Notes: generated by a model from the sequence alone, not told the origin. DNA of 64,000 bases from Cavia porcellus (GCF_034190915.1 NW_026947507.1:33331001-33395000); one strand, 5' to 3'; counted from the stretch's first letter, positions 1 through 11,705 are shown. Program-made: numbers and translations.

Positions 1-32
1 TCTGTAACTGTCTTCAATTTCTTGAACAAACT

Positions 33-120
33 TTTTTTTTCATTTTGGTACTGGGAATCGAACTCATGACCTCATGTTTGCCAGGTAGGTATTATGCTGC
101 TGAGCTACATCCCCAGCCCT
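33..120 (-). repeat. ID-type SINE
   Basis: Read on the minus strand this is a tRNA-derived ID-like SINE: a GGGCTGGGGATGTAGCTCAG head containing the A box, then a B box close to GAGTTCGATTCCC, then TACCAAAA and a short A-rich tail that appears as the T run at 32-40. The short direct repeat AACAAACTT near both ends looks like its target-site duplication. It is non-autonomous and depends on L1 proteins for mobility. Confidence 0.85.
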
Positions 121-721
121 TCAACAAACTTTGTTAAAGCAGAAACCCAATATATGCTAAATTAAATGATTAACCACTAGAAGCTTTCAATCTAGGAGAA
201 AGCAATCAATTGCTAATTTAGAAATAAACAGAGTTCCTGGAAATATTTGATGTGAATTTCCTATACTAATGTAGTTACTCAAATGAAATCTAGGCTTCTT
301 CATTTTCTTTGTAAAAGTACATATTTTCTTAGTAAAAGTAAAAAAAAAAATCATTTTCCAACATCCATTGAAGCTAGGAATGGCCAATGAAACATCAGTA
401 GAAATCTGCAGGATTTCTAATGGAATCTTAAAGAAAGCTTACTCAGCTTGCAACTATACTTTTGACCTCCACTGTACCACCTTCTTCCACCAGTGAACTG
501 CCAGAGCCATCTTGAATTCATGAAGAAAAGAGACCAAGAGAATATCAGTTACCCTGATATCTCTAAGACAGCAAGGTAGTTCTGCCAACCGTCTATTTCC
601 AGCCTTCTTGTTAATAAAATAAATCAAATGCAGTTCCTAAAATAGCACCTCTAAGATACTGAAAGGTCCTGTATCTCATGAAGCAACATACCTAATTCAT
701 TATAAAGATGTTACAGGATAA

Positions 722-738
722 TGATGATGATGATGGCG
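722..738. repeat. Short (ATG)n microsatellite
   Basis: A brief ATGATGATG run just upstream of a MIR fragment. It is too short to be notable beyond possible length polymorphism. Confidence 0.5.
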
Positions 739-794
739 GCAGTGGCCATAACAATAACAAAGATGATGCTAATATTATTTTTGAAAGACATCCT

Positions 795-920
795 AAATAC
801 TATGCAGTGAGGCACAAAAAGATTAATTTACCCAAGGTCTCATGACAAATAAGTGGTAAGGGCAGGCTTTGAATCCAGGCAGTCTGGCTCCAGCATCCTT
901 GCTTTTATCCACTGTAAGAC
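795..920 (-). repeat. MIR SINE fragment
   Basis: The minus strand matches the core of the ancient mammalian MIR element: a 'gatgctggagccagactgcc' segment, then an accumulated TTCAAAGCC box-B relic, then 'gagaccttgggtaaatta' and 'tgcctca'. It is heavily diverged, as expected for an insertion predating the placental radiation. Confidence 0.75.
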
Positions 921-1014
921 ATTAAAAACAAATGCATAAACCATTAGTCACAGTGCAAACTAATCTATGCAGATATAACAATATATTTAACAGCTTTGTT
1001 GATTCACTAATGAA

Positions 1015-1480
1015 ATTTCTTATCATATGTCATCCCTAAATTGCTCCTCTCTTCAAAGAATCCTTTCATTTAGGAACTGAAGTTCTTATAGGTCTGGCCA
1101 AATATTTAATTGGTCTCATGAATACTTTATGTATTACATTAAATATATGTGCCCTACTGCCACAGTCTCCCAACAGATGTCCTTGCTTCTATGGTCCCTT
1201 CTCCCCACCATCAAACACACCCAGTGCTGCCAGATTAGTTACCTTGCCGCCCACCACTACCCTTTCAAAAGATCTTCAGCTGATCCTGTTGCCTAAATAA
1301 ACTCCACACTCTTACATCTGCTCAAAGGCCCCTTCCCACCTTCTCACCACCCCATATTCCAATCCTTCAGACAATCTAAGCCCTTAGTTGTGCTCCTCAA
1401 TCACCTGGAACTTTCCATTCCAGACCTTGTCACATACTTCTCAGGGAACTAGGATGGACATCCCTCTCAACCCCACCCAC
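1015..1480 (+). repeat. Probable L2 LINE fragment
   Basis: A pyrimidine-rich segment with phrases typical of the L2 3' region ('aaactccacactcttacatc', 'aaggccccttcccacc', 'accttgtcacatacttctca'). It contains no long reading frame. The family is assigned by resemblance only and both boundaries are approximate. Confidence 0.5.
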
Positions 1481-3185
1481 CTGTTCACACCCGGTCTGGT
1501 CCTCAAAACTTAAGTCAGTTTGTGCTAAGTTACAGTCGGACAGCAGAAATAAATTCTGGTGCTCTATTGCATAGTAGGGTGACTACGGATAATGATAATG
1601 TATTAAACACCTCAAAAGCACCTAGAAGAAAAGACTTCAAGTGTTTTAACCACAAAAATGATATATGCTTAAGGCAACAGAAATATTGACTTTTATCTGG
1701 ATTTCATACCATGCACACATGTATCAAAACATCACGTGGTACCCATTAATATGCACATTCTTTATGTTCATTAAAAAACTAAACATATTTTTAAAAGTCA
1801 AATTGAAGAAAACTAAGTGCTTTTTGGATTGATCTATTAAGGACATGTTGTTAAATGTATGATAGAACACTTAATCTGAAAACAAACATATTCACATTAG
1901 TTTTATATATTTCTATTAAAATAACTATTCTTTTTATATGTGCTTAAAATCGAACTGTCAGGAAAAAAACTTCAAGTCAAATGTCTCCCTTGCCATGTTA
2001 ATCACTCCTTATGAGCAAACGCTGAGCTGTCATAGGTCTGGATCGGGAGGAAAAGTGCTGAGAATCAGGGTCTCCCGAAGGAGAACAGGTATTCATCCAG
2101 CCCTGAGAAATCCCCACCCAGACCAAGGGCAAGGACTTCCCAGCCCCTATCATCCACCTTAAGGTTGTTTTATTTCCCTCTGCAGCTCATCTGCAATAAC
2201 CACCATGGACAGTCTTCAAGCTAACACCACTTCACAAAAAGAAACTTTATAACCTAAAGGATGCATAGGAAAGAGGAAGGAAAAAAGCCACGGGAAACAT
2301 CTACCAGTGCCTGAGAGACGGTGCAGTATGCAGCTGCTGCCTTTCTACAACCCAAGCGAGATCAGTCCAGAAGGTAACTCATTCAAGGTTGTCACATCAC
2401 AAGAAGGGGCTTACCCTTCATTGGCTTTTCTTACTTTCAAGACCCTTACATAACCTGAGAACTGATTCCTACCAACTGCATGGCAGGGCACAGCAAAACA
2501 AAGTTCACTCAGTGCAAGGAATTCCCTCACCTTCTGCCGGTCTCAGTGATTGACACAGAGTTATCAAAACATTTACTCAAAACACTCTATCGTAATCTAA
2601 ATCAAGTCATGCAAATATCCAGCCCTAGAGCTCTTCAGTAAAGTTTAACTGTCTTCAAGGAAAATTCCAGCAGTGTTGTTCAGGAAACTGCCCATGCCAG
2701 CTTTCTTTTGTCCCAGAAGCCTCTTCCACAGGTGGATGGCTAACTGCCTGTCCCATTTTTCTGTGAGCTTGTGGATTCTGGAAGGCAGCATCGATGTCTG
2801 AGCTGCTTTTCCCACTCCTCAGGAAAACTAACACATTTCAATGCACATAGGTTTCATTTTTAAAGTTTTGAATGAATGCAAGAATGAGAAGATTTAATGG
2901 TTAATCAGGCAGGTCAATTAATCATTCTCACTCTCCCTATCTCCCCTACCCCCACCAGGACCTGAAAGAAACAGCACCAGATATTTGTGTTGCCAAAGAG
3001 AAGAGAACAAAGGTTACTGGGGTATTTGCATCACACCCCTTCTGGATGCCTCATATATTATTAAATGGAAGTGAAAACTGGCATTTTTCCAAATACAATA
3101 TTCAATTAATGTTGGGGTTTTTTTAACTTAAAAATAGATTTCTTACCAACCAAAGCCAGGATGAGATATACTTCTTACCACTAAT
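1481..3185. other. Unassigned non-coding stretch
   Basis: About 1.7 kb without a recognisable gene, RNA or young repeat. Reading frames are short. The part around 2,040-2,160 is mildly GC-rich and codes for a 74-residue chance frame without splice signals or family features. I see nothing I can assign. Confidence 0.5.
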
Positions 3186-3189
3186 AAAA

Positions 3190-3455
3190 AGTCCTAAGTT
3201 TTTCAAAAGACTTGAAGAAAAGAAAATTCCCACATTGCTTGTTGGTGGGAATGTAAATCAGTGAAGCCATAATGGAAAACTGTATCAATACTCTGCAAAA
3301 AACTAAAACTAGAACCACCATATGATCCAGCAATTTCACTTCCAGATAGATCTCTAAAGGTAATAAAGTCATTTTCTCAAAAAGGTAAGTGTGCCGCAGC
3401 ATTATTTACAGTCACTAAGATATGAAAACGACCTAAGCTAGCAATGGAACTACGA
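3190..3455 (+). repeat. L1 LINE fragment, 3' part of ORF2
   Basis: Plus-strand phrases match the end of L1 ORF2: 'ttgttggtgggaatgtaaat', 'accaccatatgatccagcaa', 'tttcacttccagatag' and 'gcagcattatttacagtcac'. Reading frames are broken, so this is a dead 5'-truncated fragment. Confidence 0.75.
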
Positions 3456-4019
3456 TAATGTACGTGCCACTGCTCTCCATAAATAAGGCACAGGCATTGT
3501 TCCTGGGGTTTGTGGGCCAAAGCCTGGCTCAGCCCATATCTACACTGCCACACACAGAACTTCCTCAACATCCTCAAAGCCAGCATTACTTCCTAAAAGG
3601 AAAACTGCAACGGAGGCGGATGAAAACCTCAGAGAGCACTCAGGCCACCTCAGTGCAGGCAGCCAAGCAATTGAAAAATACAGGTATTAAAATCCGAAAC
3701 TGGAACACACTGAATCAGGTTGAAAGTTCCAGTCCAAAGTCCATAAAACTCCCAGAAGCACCTCGTGTTAGCCTCTAAACACAAGGAAAGAAGAGGAATC
3801 ATTTTGATGGGGGAAAAGTGCCTAATAACAATAAATGTCAGCCACGAGCAACAGGGACATCGGGAGGTCAGGGTCCCCGTGAGTGTGACGTCTAAGCTGC
3901 AAGAAGTGTGCTGTGAGCCCTCGCTTCCCTCCTGGGAATGTAAGGACAGTACTCAGGCTAAAAATATTTCTTTTTCTTTTCTATTTTAAAGGGGATAAAA
4001 CAAAACAGAAAAAAGCAGA

Positions 4020-4700
4020 TCAGAAGAAAACAGGATTTCAAAGCAAGACAACAGGGGATCAACAGTGGCTACCATAATGTCTCTTGTTTTCTTCTAAATA
4101 GTTTTTTGTATCTTCACACATAATGAATTCATACCAAACAAAATAGTATAAAACTGATCAAAACAGAATAATGAAGGCATTACAGGCCTTCAAAACCAGA
4201 CAATAGGGAAATCAACATTGGCTACCGTAATATCTCTTGTTCTCCTCAAAATAGCTGTCCATACCTTCATGAATGTTGAAATTAAATAATACAAAACAGA
4301 CTATAACCATTCTAAGCAAATAAAAGCTTTACTGGATTTCACAGCATGATGATAGGAAATCAGCAATGGCTACCATAATGCCTCTTTTTCTTCAAAGTAG
4401 TTCATACCATCACACATAATACAATCAATTCTTGTAGACTGTTTAAAAGTTCTAGGCACGTATAAGCCTCTACATGTACATCTATCCTTTCTGCATCAGA
4501 GGGAAAAACAAAACAAAACAAAAATGAATTACTAGTAAAACAAGAAAGAAAAATAAATAACAATAGCAAAGAGCCCAAAACAACAATAGGCCTTCAAAGC
4601 AAGGTGGTAGGAACATAACTAAAGTTGTTATTTTACATAATGATCTTCAAAAGAGTTCTTCAAATTACCAGACACAAACATGCAAAATTGATCCAATCCT
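4020..4700. repeat. Diverged tandem array, about 150-bp unit
   Basis: A sentence-like motif recurs: AACAGTGGCTACCATAATGT at 4,061, AACATTGGCTACCGTAATAT at 4,213 and AGCAATGGCTACCATAATGC at 4,362. The spacings are 152 and 149 bases. Each copy is preceded by a 'ggattTCaaagcaagacaa..agg' type segment and followed by CTCTTGTTTTCTTC and a 'cacacataat' segment. A fourth, poorer copy starts near 4,590 ('ggccttcaaagcaaggtggt'). The copies differ by many substitutions, so the array is old. I do not recognise the unit as a known satellite. Confidence 0.7.
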
Positions 4701-5864
4701 ATAAATGTTAGCTGTTTTGTTCCAAGAATAGAATTTGTAGCACAATCATCTTAGATATCTTATGTGTATTTTTATATTTTTCTTTTCCCTTCCTTTTTTT
4801 TTTCTCCTTTTCCCTGCGTTCGCCCCCCTTGAGCAGACTCTAAAAATATTTCACAATAGGGAAACACGCCACCGAAGGATGTGTGAGAAACAGGAAGGAT
4901 GGGAGCTGGAGGAGCTCTTAGCAGCTCTGCCACGGGTCCACGCAAACGAGGCCACTGACTTTCCAATCTAGAGACCAAAACAGCCCAAGCCAGGTCAATC
5001 TAGAAGGTAGCTCAAAAATAAAAAGAGAAAAAGGTAAGCAGGAGTTGAAAACACTCACAGTGTCAGTGGAAATCTGGCACTGAAGCCAGGAAATTCTCCG
5101 TTGATTGACAGATTAAGTAGTTCTGTGTCCAAAGGCACAGTATAATTAAGCCTACCAAACTGCAAATTTAAATCCCATTGAATACCTCTGCGAACCTGGG
5201 GACCCAATAAAACCATGATAGCCAACTTATTTACCACTATTTCCTTTACCATTGCTCCATTTAATATAATGACACGCATGTGCAATAGGCCAGAGGCTGG
5301 CGAATAATCCCTGTACTGTGTGTATCTGAGATGGGTGCTATTGCTTTATTTAAAGTGTCACTGATCATAAACAAGGGTTGCAGAAAAGATCATTCTGGAG
5401 TAGGCGTTCTCTACAATTATCACACAACGAGTACACTTCTGAGGGTAAAAGGAGTCCCCATTAATAACCGTGCTCAGACCACTAATGCAAACTGAGACTG
5501 TCACAGAGAAATCAAAGTATAAAATCACCCTCCTGTAGGGCCACCTACAAACAAAACCCGTAATGGAGAATGAGACAAATAGGAGAGGCATAACATTTTT
5601 TTAAAATCCATTTTTAAAAACCCAAATCTCTATTAGATATAGACACAAAATTTCTCTCTAGCTCCATACTGAAAAAATGTGGGCTAAGTAGATACTGAGC
5701 AGAAGACAGTGAGATAGTGCTGGAGGAAAGCAGTTTAGTTTGATTCTTGGGTCAAGGATGGTAACACATCCTTGCTCTGTGTGTTTATGTTTTAACGTTG
5801 ACTTATACTAAAGGTGGTCTCCACACAACAGAATGGGCAAGGCATTCACACACGCATTAGAAGT

Positions 5865-6306
5865 TGTTACAGTTTGGATGTGGTTTGCCCCTCCAAAACT
5901 TATGCTGAAATTTGGTCTCCAAAAGAACGGTGTGGAGAGGAAGTGAAAACTTTACAAAAATGTCTGGGTGATGTGGCTCCACCCTCCTGACGGGATCAAT
6001 GCCCTTCTCACAGGAGTGAGTGAGTTCTCTTGGGATGGGGTTAATTATCACAAAAGCGGGTTGATACAAACAAAAGTTCAGCTTCCTTAGCTTTCCCTGG
6101 TTTCCTTTGCTTCTGTGACTCCTGCTGCCCTTTCACTGTGTTATGAATTAGCAAAATGCCTTTCCCAGAAGCCAAATCAATGTTGGCACCGTGCTCTTGG
6201 ACTTCCCAGCCTTCAGAACCACAAGCCAAAACAAACCTCTTTGTCTTATAAATTACCCAATCGGTGGCATTGTGTTGTTGCAATACAAAATGAACCAAGA
6301 GAAGCA
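5865..6306 (+). mobile_element. Solo LTR of ERVL-MaLR class (MST/MLT1-like)
   Basis: The segment begins TGTTACAGTTTGGATGTGG and ends near 'aaccaagagaagca', with the internal order typical of mammalian MaLR LTRs: 'ctccaaaacttatgctgaaa', 'agtgagtgagttctct', 'tggacttcccagccttcaga', then 'aaacctctttgtcttataaa' (polyadenylation region) and 'ttacccaatc'. No internal retroviral sequence adjoins it, so it is a solo LTR left by recombination. It codes for nothing. Confidence 0.8.
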
Positions 6307-6309
6307 TCC

Positions 6310-7760
6310 TAGTTCAGTCTCCACAAATCCATCTCCCCTCATTCAATCAGAGCAGCAGCAACCTCACTGCATCAGGAGGGACACCATTAACATGAGCTAT
6401 TATAATACCTACCAAGCAGGCCCTCTGCAGCTGATTCATTGAAGACTGACTGCCCAGGATTTCAGGGTCTTTTCCTGAAACCCATGTGGGTTTTACCATG
6501 ATTATTACTCAGCAGTGCACAAAGGAAGGAAAGCTTTCCTCATAAACCACAAAGTGAAATAAAGCCATATAGTTCCAATTCTTTACTGCAAAATCTGTTA
6601 CCCAATGGCTCAAAGTGGGACAAGAAGGTCATGTCCACTGTGTATGTGAACTGTTGCACTAAACGTACTGAATTTTAGATAAACCAGTGAGACTAAGCAC
6701 TGGATCCCAAGAGACAGGGTGCAATACAGCTAGTGGGTGGTCAGGAAAGCTTCCTCCCTTCCTTTCTTCCCTCCACTTTTACTCAGCATTGTCTTCTCTT
6801 CTTGTGTGGTTTGAATCCACAGACAGCACAGAAACTGGAGGAAAAAGCACACCTGTCCACTTGGAGTGGATGAAAGCAAGTGCACCCTAATCCTAGCAAA
6901 ATGTAGTCCCCCTCATCCTTCTCAAGTTTTCCCAAAAAACATGTAACTTGTAACCCATTAACTTCTCACGCTAGTGGACTTGAAAGTGCTCTTCAGCTAC
7001 TCTGCTCTTGAGTTTGTTTCATCAGGTGAATCTGGTCATAGGGCATATACATCCCAGAGGGAAAAAAATGCCACACAGCCTATGGAAAAGCACCAGAAAG
7101 CTGACCGACGGTATTTATGTTTGTGTCCATATGAGACGAGAGATTGGAGCTGCTGAGGGTAAGATCAGAAATAAGAGTCAGGGCTGGATTCAAGAATATG
7201 CTGCCTTAAATGCTGATAAAGTGCTTGCAGAAAGATAGGTACATCTTTTCCAGGAAGAAATTAGCTCATCTTTAGGTCTTACGGAAAGGAATTAATTACA
7301 TATGTTCAGTAACCCTTCCATGCACCTTGATATTAGAGTTCATTTCCATTTGGCAAATACTTTATATGCCCAGTTACAGCTTCCTTCAGAGAACATATTC
7401 TGATATTCTGAGAAATGCATCATTAGATCAAGTCATTGTGTGAACATCGTGGGTGTACTTATGCACCCTAAGATGGCTGCAACATCACCAGGTGACAAAA
7501 TTTTTTAGGGTCATCAGTCACTGGCTACAACATGGCAAGATGGCACAAGACTAAATATATAATTCCGGGGGTGCTGCCCTTAGCTCCAGGAATACAGCGC
7601 CAGGAGGGCAAGCCCCTGCCCTCAAGGGGCACACTGTATTCTGATGAGGGGAAGAAGAGACCAGAAAACAAACAAAAACTAGCAGTTCTATAGTTCTTGG
7701 AAGAAAATTGAGAGAATAAAGCTGCTGTAGCACTGGTGGGGTGGCTGAGGAAGCCTCCCT
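6310..7760. other. Unassigned non-coding stretch
   Basis: About 1.45 kb of mostly unique sequence. Frames up to about 80 residues occur but have no start context, splice signals or domain features. No RNA gene or repeat was recognised. Confidence 0.5.
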
Positions 7761-7761
7761 G

Positions 7762-7962
7762 AGAAGGCACACACCTGCCATCCTAGCACTCTGGGAGGCT
7801 GAGTCAGGAAGATGGCATGTTTGAACTCAGTCCAGGCAATTTAGCGACACATTGACATCCTGTCTCAGAATTTTACAACGTAATAGTAATAAAACTTTAA
7901 AAAGCTGGGGAGAGGGCTCAGTTCAAAGGCCCTGAGTTCAATCCCCAGTGCTGCAACAGTAA
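7762..7962 (+). repeat. B1-dID composite SINE
   Basis: The left half is B1-like (7SL-derived): 'tcctagcactctgggaggct' followed by 'gagtcaggaagatggc' and 'cctgtctcag'. The right half is ID-like: 'aaagctggggagagggctca' and 'ggccctgagttcaatcccca'. The fused arrangement is the B1-dID type of non-murid rodents. It is moderately diverged. Confidence 0.8.
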
Positions 7963-7985
7963 TTAAATCGCAATAGTAGCTTTTT

Positions 7986-8363
7986 TTATAGAGACAATGA
8001 CAAGCACCCCGAGGCTGGGAAGCAACTGCCAAGCTCAGTATCCCAGAAAGCCAGGAAGGCTCGGTGCTGTGAAGAGGAATGGATCACCCGGGTGGTGGTG
8101 CTCTTAGCAGGAGAGGGCTGGGAGCTGCTGAGGTTCCTGTCTGCCCCAGACTCCCAGGTGACCATCCGCAGGGCAGCCTGGGCAACAGGATCTCTCCAGG
8201 CTTCCTGAATAGTCTGAATGTGCAGCCCTGCTACAGATCCACACCAGGAGAAACAGTACGAGTGCCAGGCAGAGTCTCGGGCGCTCGGGGTTGGAGGCTG
8301 TCTGTAGGTTTCTAAAGACTGCTTGAGAACATTCGCTCCAGCCAGAATCCAGATGAAATGCAC
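7986..8363 (-). CDS. Unrecognised 125-codon open frame, doubtful
   Basis: An uninterrupted minus-strand frame runs from ATG at 8,363 to a stop at 7,986, in a patch that is more GC- and CpG-rich than its surroundings. It starts MHFIWILAGANVLKQSLETY and ends in a serine/leucine-rich tail. I recognise no domain, signal peptide or membrane segment. Part of it ('cagcctgggcaacaggatct' on the plus strand near 8,177) resembles a 7SL/B1-derived SINE core, which argues against an old conserved protein. No splice sites clearly frame it. It may be a chance frame in a GC-rich stretch or a degraded exon or retrocopy. It is listed because it is among the longest frames outside the CpG island. Confidence 0.15.
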   Translation of the reverse strand: MHFIWILAGANVLKQSLETYRQPPTPSARDSAWHSYCFSWCGSVAGLHIQTIQEAWRDPVAQAALRMVTWESGADRNLSSSQPSPAKSTTTRVIHSSSQHRAFLAFWDTELGSCFPASGCLSLSL

Positions 8364-8384
8364 AGTGGCAATGTAAATAACTAA

Positions 8385-8660
8385 TTACTTCTTGTTCTCA
8401 CTTCACAGCTTGCAAGGAGGCAAGACAATGTGTGTGAAATATTTATTCCCCATAGGCTTAAGCTTTCCTCCTTAAGGAATACTTCTTGAATAATATCACA
8501 ACTAACTAGCTTAATCTATATCCCTGGAAATTATCTGTGAATTCTGATTTAAGGTGTTAAAAATACTCCAAAAAGCCATAAATTAATTATAATTGTCTCT
8601 GTCATTCCATAAAATTCATAATTAAAAATTAACACAGCATGACTACATATGGGGAGTGAC
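8385..8660. promoter_or_regulatory. Candidate conserved non-coding element
   Basis: A repeat-free, AT-rich stretch with several homeodomain-type core sites (TAATTA or ATTAATTA at about 8,380-8,390 and 8,583-8,592, plus further TAATT cores). Its low-complexity-free texture resembles developmental enhancers. This is inference from composition only; conservation cannot be tested here. Confidence 0.25.
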
Positions 8661-10140
8661 TAGGGTTTATAATCCACATGTCAAGAAATAATTACCAGCT
8701 GAGAGTCCATTAGGCAAGATTGCTGCAGTCATCTAGTTTATTTTATAGCACGTATCATAAAGCAATAAAGTCATCTGTAGGAAGGATGGATCCTGTTAAA
8801 GAAGTGGATCACTGCAAGGATCCTGTGCTTGGTGTCAGGAAGCATGCCAAATTCAGGCAGCAGAATGGACAGCTCATTTATCAAAATAGTTTACTTCTTT
8901 CATGTAAAAATAATCTGAAGTAAACATGACACAATGCTAATATTTATTAATTCCAGAAAGGAGTACACGTGAGCCTGCTGTATTACTTTCTGTGCTTTTC
9001 AGTATGAAAAGAGAGAGAGAAGTGTAAAAAAATCATTCACTCAACACTTCTCGCATAATATGTTAAACGGGGTAGAAACCGGGTAATCGCTTCTTCCACT
9101 ACTGTTTGCCAGTTTCAAAGGCGATGCTCCTGAATCCATCACTAGCCCTGGGGCTCTTCCATCAGCCCATGAGAGCCAAAGAGGGTGCCTCCTCCTAAAT
9201 TGTCCATGTCACACTGCCCTGCTTGACTCTCTTGCATCATCACTATTGCAAGGTCCTCTAGAAATTCATTTCCTAAAACCACTGCCAGAAAACAGTATGA
9301 GTCGGACCATGTGCACTTTCTTTCAGAACGATCATCTCTATGTTTCATGGCTCTACCAACTCCCTGCTGTTGTTTGAGAAAGCTTTGGGTCAATGTTCAC
9401 ATTTTTATTTTCTTTCTTAATTTATGATTTCAATAGAAACATACTTCCAAGGCAATATAACTGCAAGATCTTATATGTATTTAAAGGATAATTCATAGTC
9501 CTCGTGCCAACTAGGGCCCCATAAAAAATAGTCATCAAAAATGATAGTTGAATTGGGGGGGATGTAAGTTTTAATATTGATATAGATCTACAAATGTTTA
9601 TCAATCAAATTTGCAGCAGTAGAAAATATTTCTCTCATGATGGAAGGTGATGTAAGGAAAATTTAACAAGTGAGACAGAGGAAGAGATTCTAGCAAATTC
9701 AGCAATAAATTTTGGGAGGGTCCACTTCTGTGATGAAAAAGTGGATCAAATCCTATGTGCTGCACAGCAGGAAGTAATGTGTTTCAACACTGAGGCTTCT
9801 ACATAAATCAGCATCACAAATAAACATATTTGGAAGCTTTTACAGTATGAAACCCTAAATAAAAAATATTATCAAATCTAAACACTTGTATTTCAGAAGC
9901 TTAATTGCCAAATGCATGGTAGGCTGTAAAAAGACAAGGCAGAGAAGGAAGATGCCCAAGAACCTGCAGGCTGCACTGGGTGCTGGCTGGAGCACTGACT
10001 TGTCATCTCTCGGCAGACTGAGCCTCACTCACGGAAGTTACTTCTATTCCAAACTGGTGGCCCATGGGGGATCAGTATGACACATGACATGCCCACAGAG
10101 GTACTCTTCCCCAGGGCACCTCATGGTGCCCTGCATGCTT
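8661..10140. other. Unassigned non-coding stretch
   Basis: About 1.5 kb without recognised genes. Reading frames of 60-83 residues are present but unsupported. There is no clear young repeat. Confidence 0.45.
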
Positions 10141-10414
10141 TGGTATAGTTTGGATTTTAAGTGTCCCCCAAAAGCTTAAGCATTGGGGGCTTAGTCTTCA
10201 ATGTGGTGTGTTCAAAGGTGGAGCTTCTGGAAACTGATTAGTTAACTTCATCAAAGTACAGATTCACTGATGGAGTCATAGTGGATGGCATTACTTGAGA
10301 TGATGAGATTATTAGAAGATGATGAGAATTAGGATGTGTGGCCTAGTTAAAGGGAGTAGGTCATGGAGCAAGACCTGGGAAGATTACATCCTGCTCTTTC
10401 CAGCACCATCTCTC

Positions 10415-10466
<52 letters not shown>

Positions 10467-10677
10467 CCCTCTCTCTTTTCTAGTTTCCACCAAAACTAGC
10501 AGCTTTTTTTCTCCATGCCCTTTTACCATGATGTTTCTACCTCACCATATGCCTAAAATAAATGAAGCCTGTCAACCATGGACCAAAACCTCTAGATCAA
10601 AAGTCAAAACAAACCTTTCTTCCTTCAAGTTGCTATTTTCAGGTATTTTGTTATCACAACAGAAAACTAACTAACAT
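10141..10677 (+). mobile_element. Solo MaLR LTR enlarged by a (CT)n repeat
   Basis: Starts TGGTATAGTTTGGATTTTAA with 'gtgtcccccaaaagcttaag', continues with 'aaaggtggagcttctggaaa', and ends with 'aaaacaaacctttcttcctt' and 'gttatcacaacagaaaacta'. This is the same LTR plan as the other MaLR copies in the window. A long CT microsatellite sits in the middle of it. No internal proviral region adjoins it. Confidence 0.8.
10409..10480. repeat. (CT)n/(GA)n microsatellite
   Basis: About 70 bases of nearly pure CT with a few interruptions, inside a MaLR LTR. The homopyrimidine mirror symmetry could form triplex (H-DNA) structure. It is likely length-polymorphic. Confidence 0.95.
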
Positions 10678-10698
10678 ACTCTTCCAAACTAGAAAAAA

Positions 10699-10978
10699 GT
10701 GCCAGATGTGGTGGACTGCCTGGAGTCCTGGGAGCCTGGAAGCTGAGGCAAAGAATCACAAGTTTGAGCCCAGTTTAGGCAGTTTGGGAAAACATGTCCT
10801 AAAACAAAATAAAGGGCCAGACATACGGCTCATCAGCACAGCACCTGCCTAGAAGCGCGAGGTTGTGAGTTTGATTCCCAGTACCAAAACAACAACAAAA
10901 ATAAATAAAAAGAGCTGAGAAATGCAGCTCAGTGTGAACGCTTGTGGTGCAACTCTCAGTACCAAAAACCATTTTCTA
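10699..10978 (+). repeat. Three-part SINE: B1-like + ID + ID
   Basis: A B1-like unit (about 10,699-10,811: 'gccagatgtggtggactgcc', 'aagctgaggcaaagaatcac') is followed by an ID-like unit (about 10,814-10,886, with 'gttgtgagtttgattcccag' and TACCAAAA). After an A-rich linker comes a second, more decayed ID-like unit (about 10,911-10,978, ending 'ctctcagtaccaaaaacc'). It looks like serial insertion or a B1-dID that acquired an extra ID monomer. Confidence 0.75.
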
Positions 10979-11044
10979 AACCAACTGGAAAAGAATAAAT
11001 TAACAACGTGCAGTGTTTTTTACGTGCCAGGCCCAAACACGACT

Positions 11045-11480
11045 GTGCTAAAGCACAACATCACTTACTCCCCCATCTAATTATAACACTGTACCCTTAG
11101 GCTACCTCTGCCCATGCCCCTCTCCAGAACTCTCTCCAGCCTCTGATAACCACCATTCTACTCTTGGCAACTATGAGATCAACTCTTTAGATCCCTCGTA
11201 CAAGTGAGATCATGCATTACTTGTCTTTCTGTGTCTGGCTTATTTCACCTAGCTTAATGTCTTCTAGGCTCATCCATGTTAATGCGAATGACAGGGTTTC
11301 ATCATTTTTATGGCCCAATATTATTCCACTGTGCATATGAACTGCATTTTTGCCATCCATTCATCTGGTGATGGGCATTTAGGTTGATTTCATATTTTGG
11401 CCATTGTGAACAGTGCTGCAGTGAATGTAGGACTGCAGATGTCTCTCTGAATACTGATTTCATTTTCTCTGGATATTTTC
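11045..11480 (-). repeat. L1 LINE fragment, ORF2 end and 3' region, inverted
   Basis: The complement matches the end of L1 ORF2. On the plus strand it reads 'ccattcatctggtgatgggc', then 'ttaggttgatttcatatttt', then 'ggccattgtgaacagtgctg', preceded by 'tggcttatttcacctagctt'. Frames are broken. The preceding 'gataaccaccattctactct' also fits L1 antisense sequence. Confidence 0.8.
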
Positions 11481-11705
11481 AATGCACGGCATCGACCTCC
11501 AGTCACTATTACTCTGTTTCTGAAATTCATTCTGCTTGTTCTCCAAGAGCCTTGTAGTGCTTCTTTTGCTTCTGCCGAACTCTGCACAGCCTCAAGGCAG
11601 TCCTATAAAGTTCTTTCTTATCTCTACCAAATCTTCAGCCACTACCATCAAAAAAGAGGGAAAACTTTTTTACAACCACCTTCCTAGTTAAAACAGTGCC
11701 AAAAC

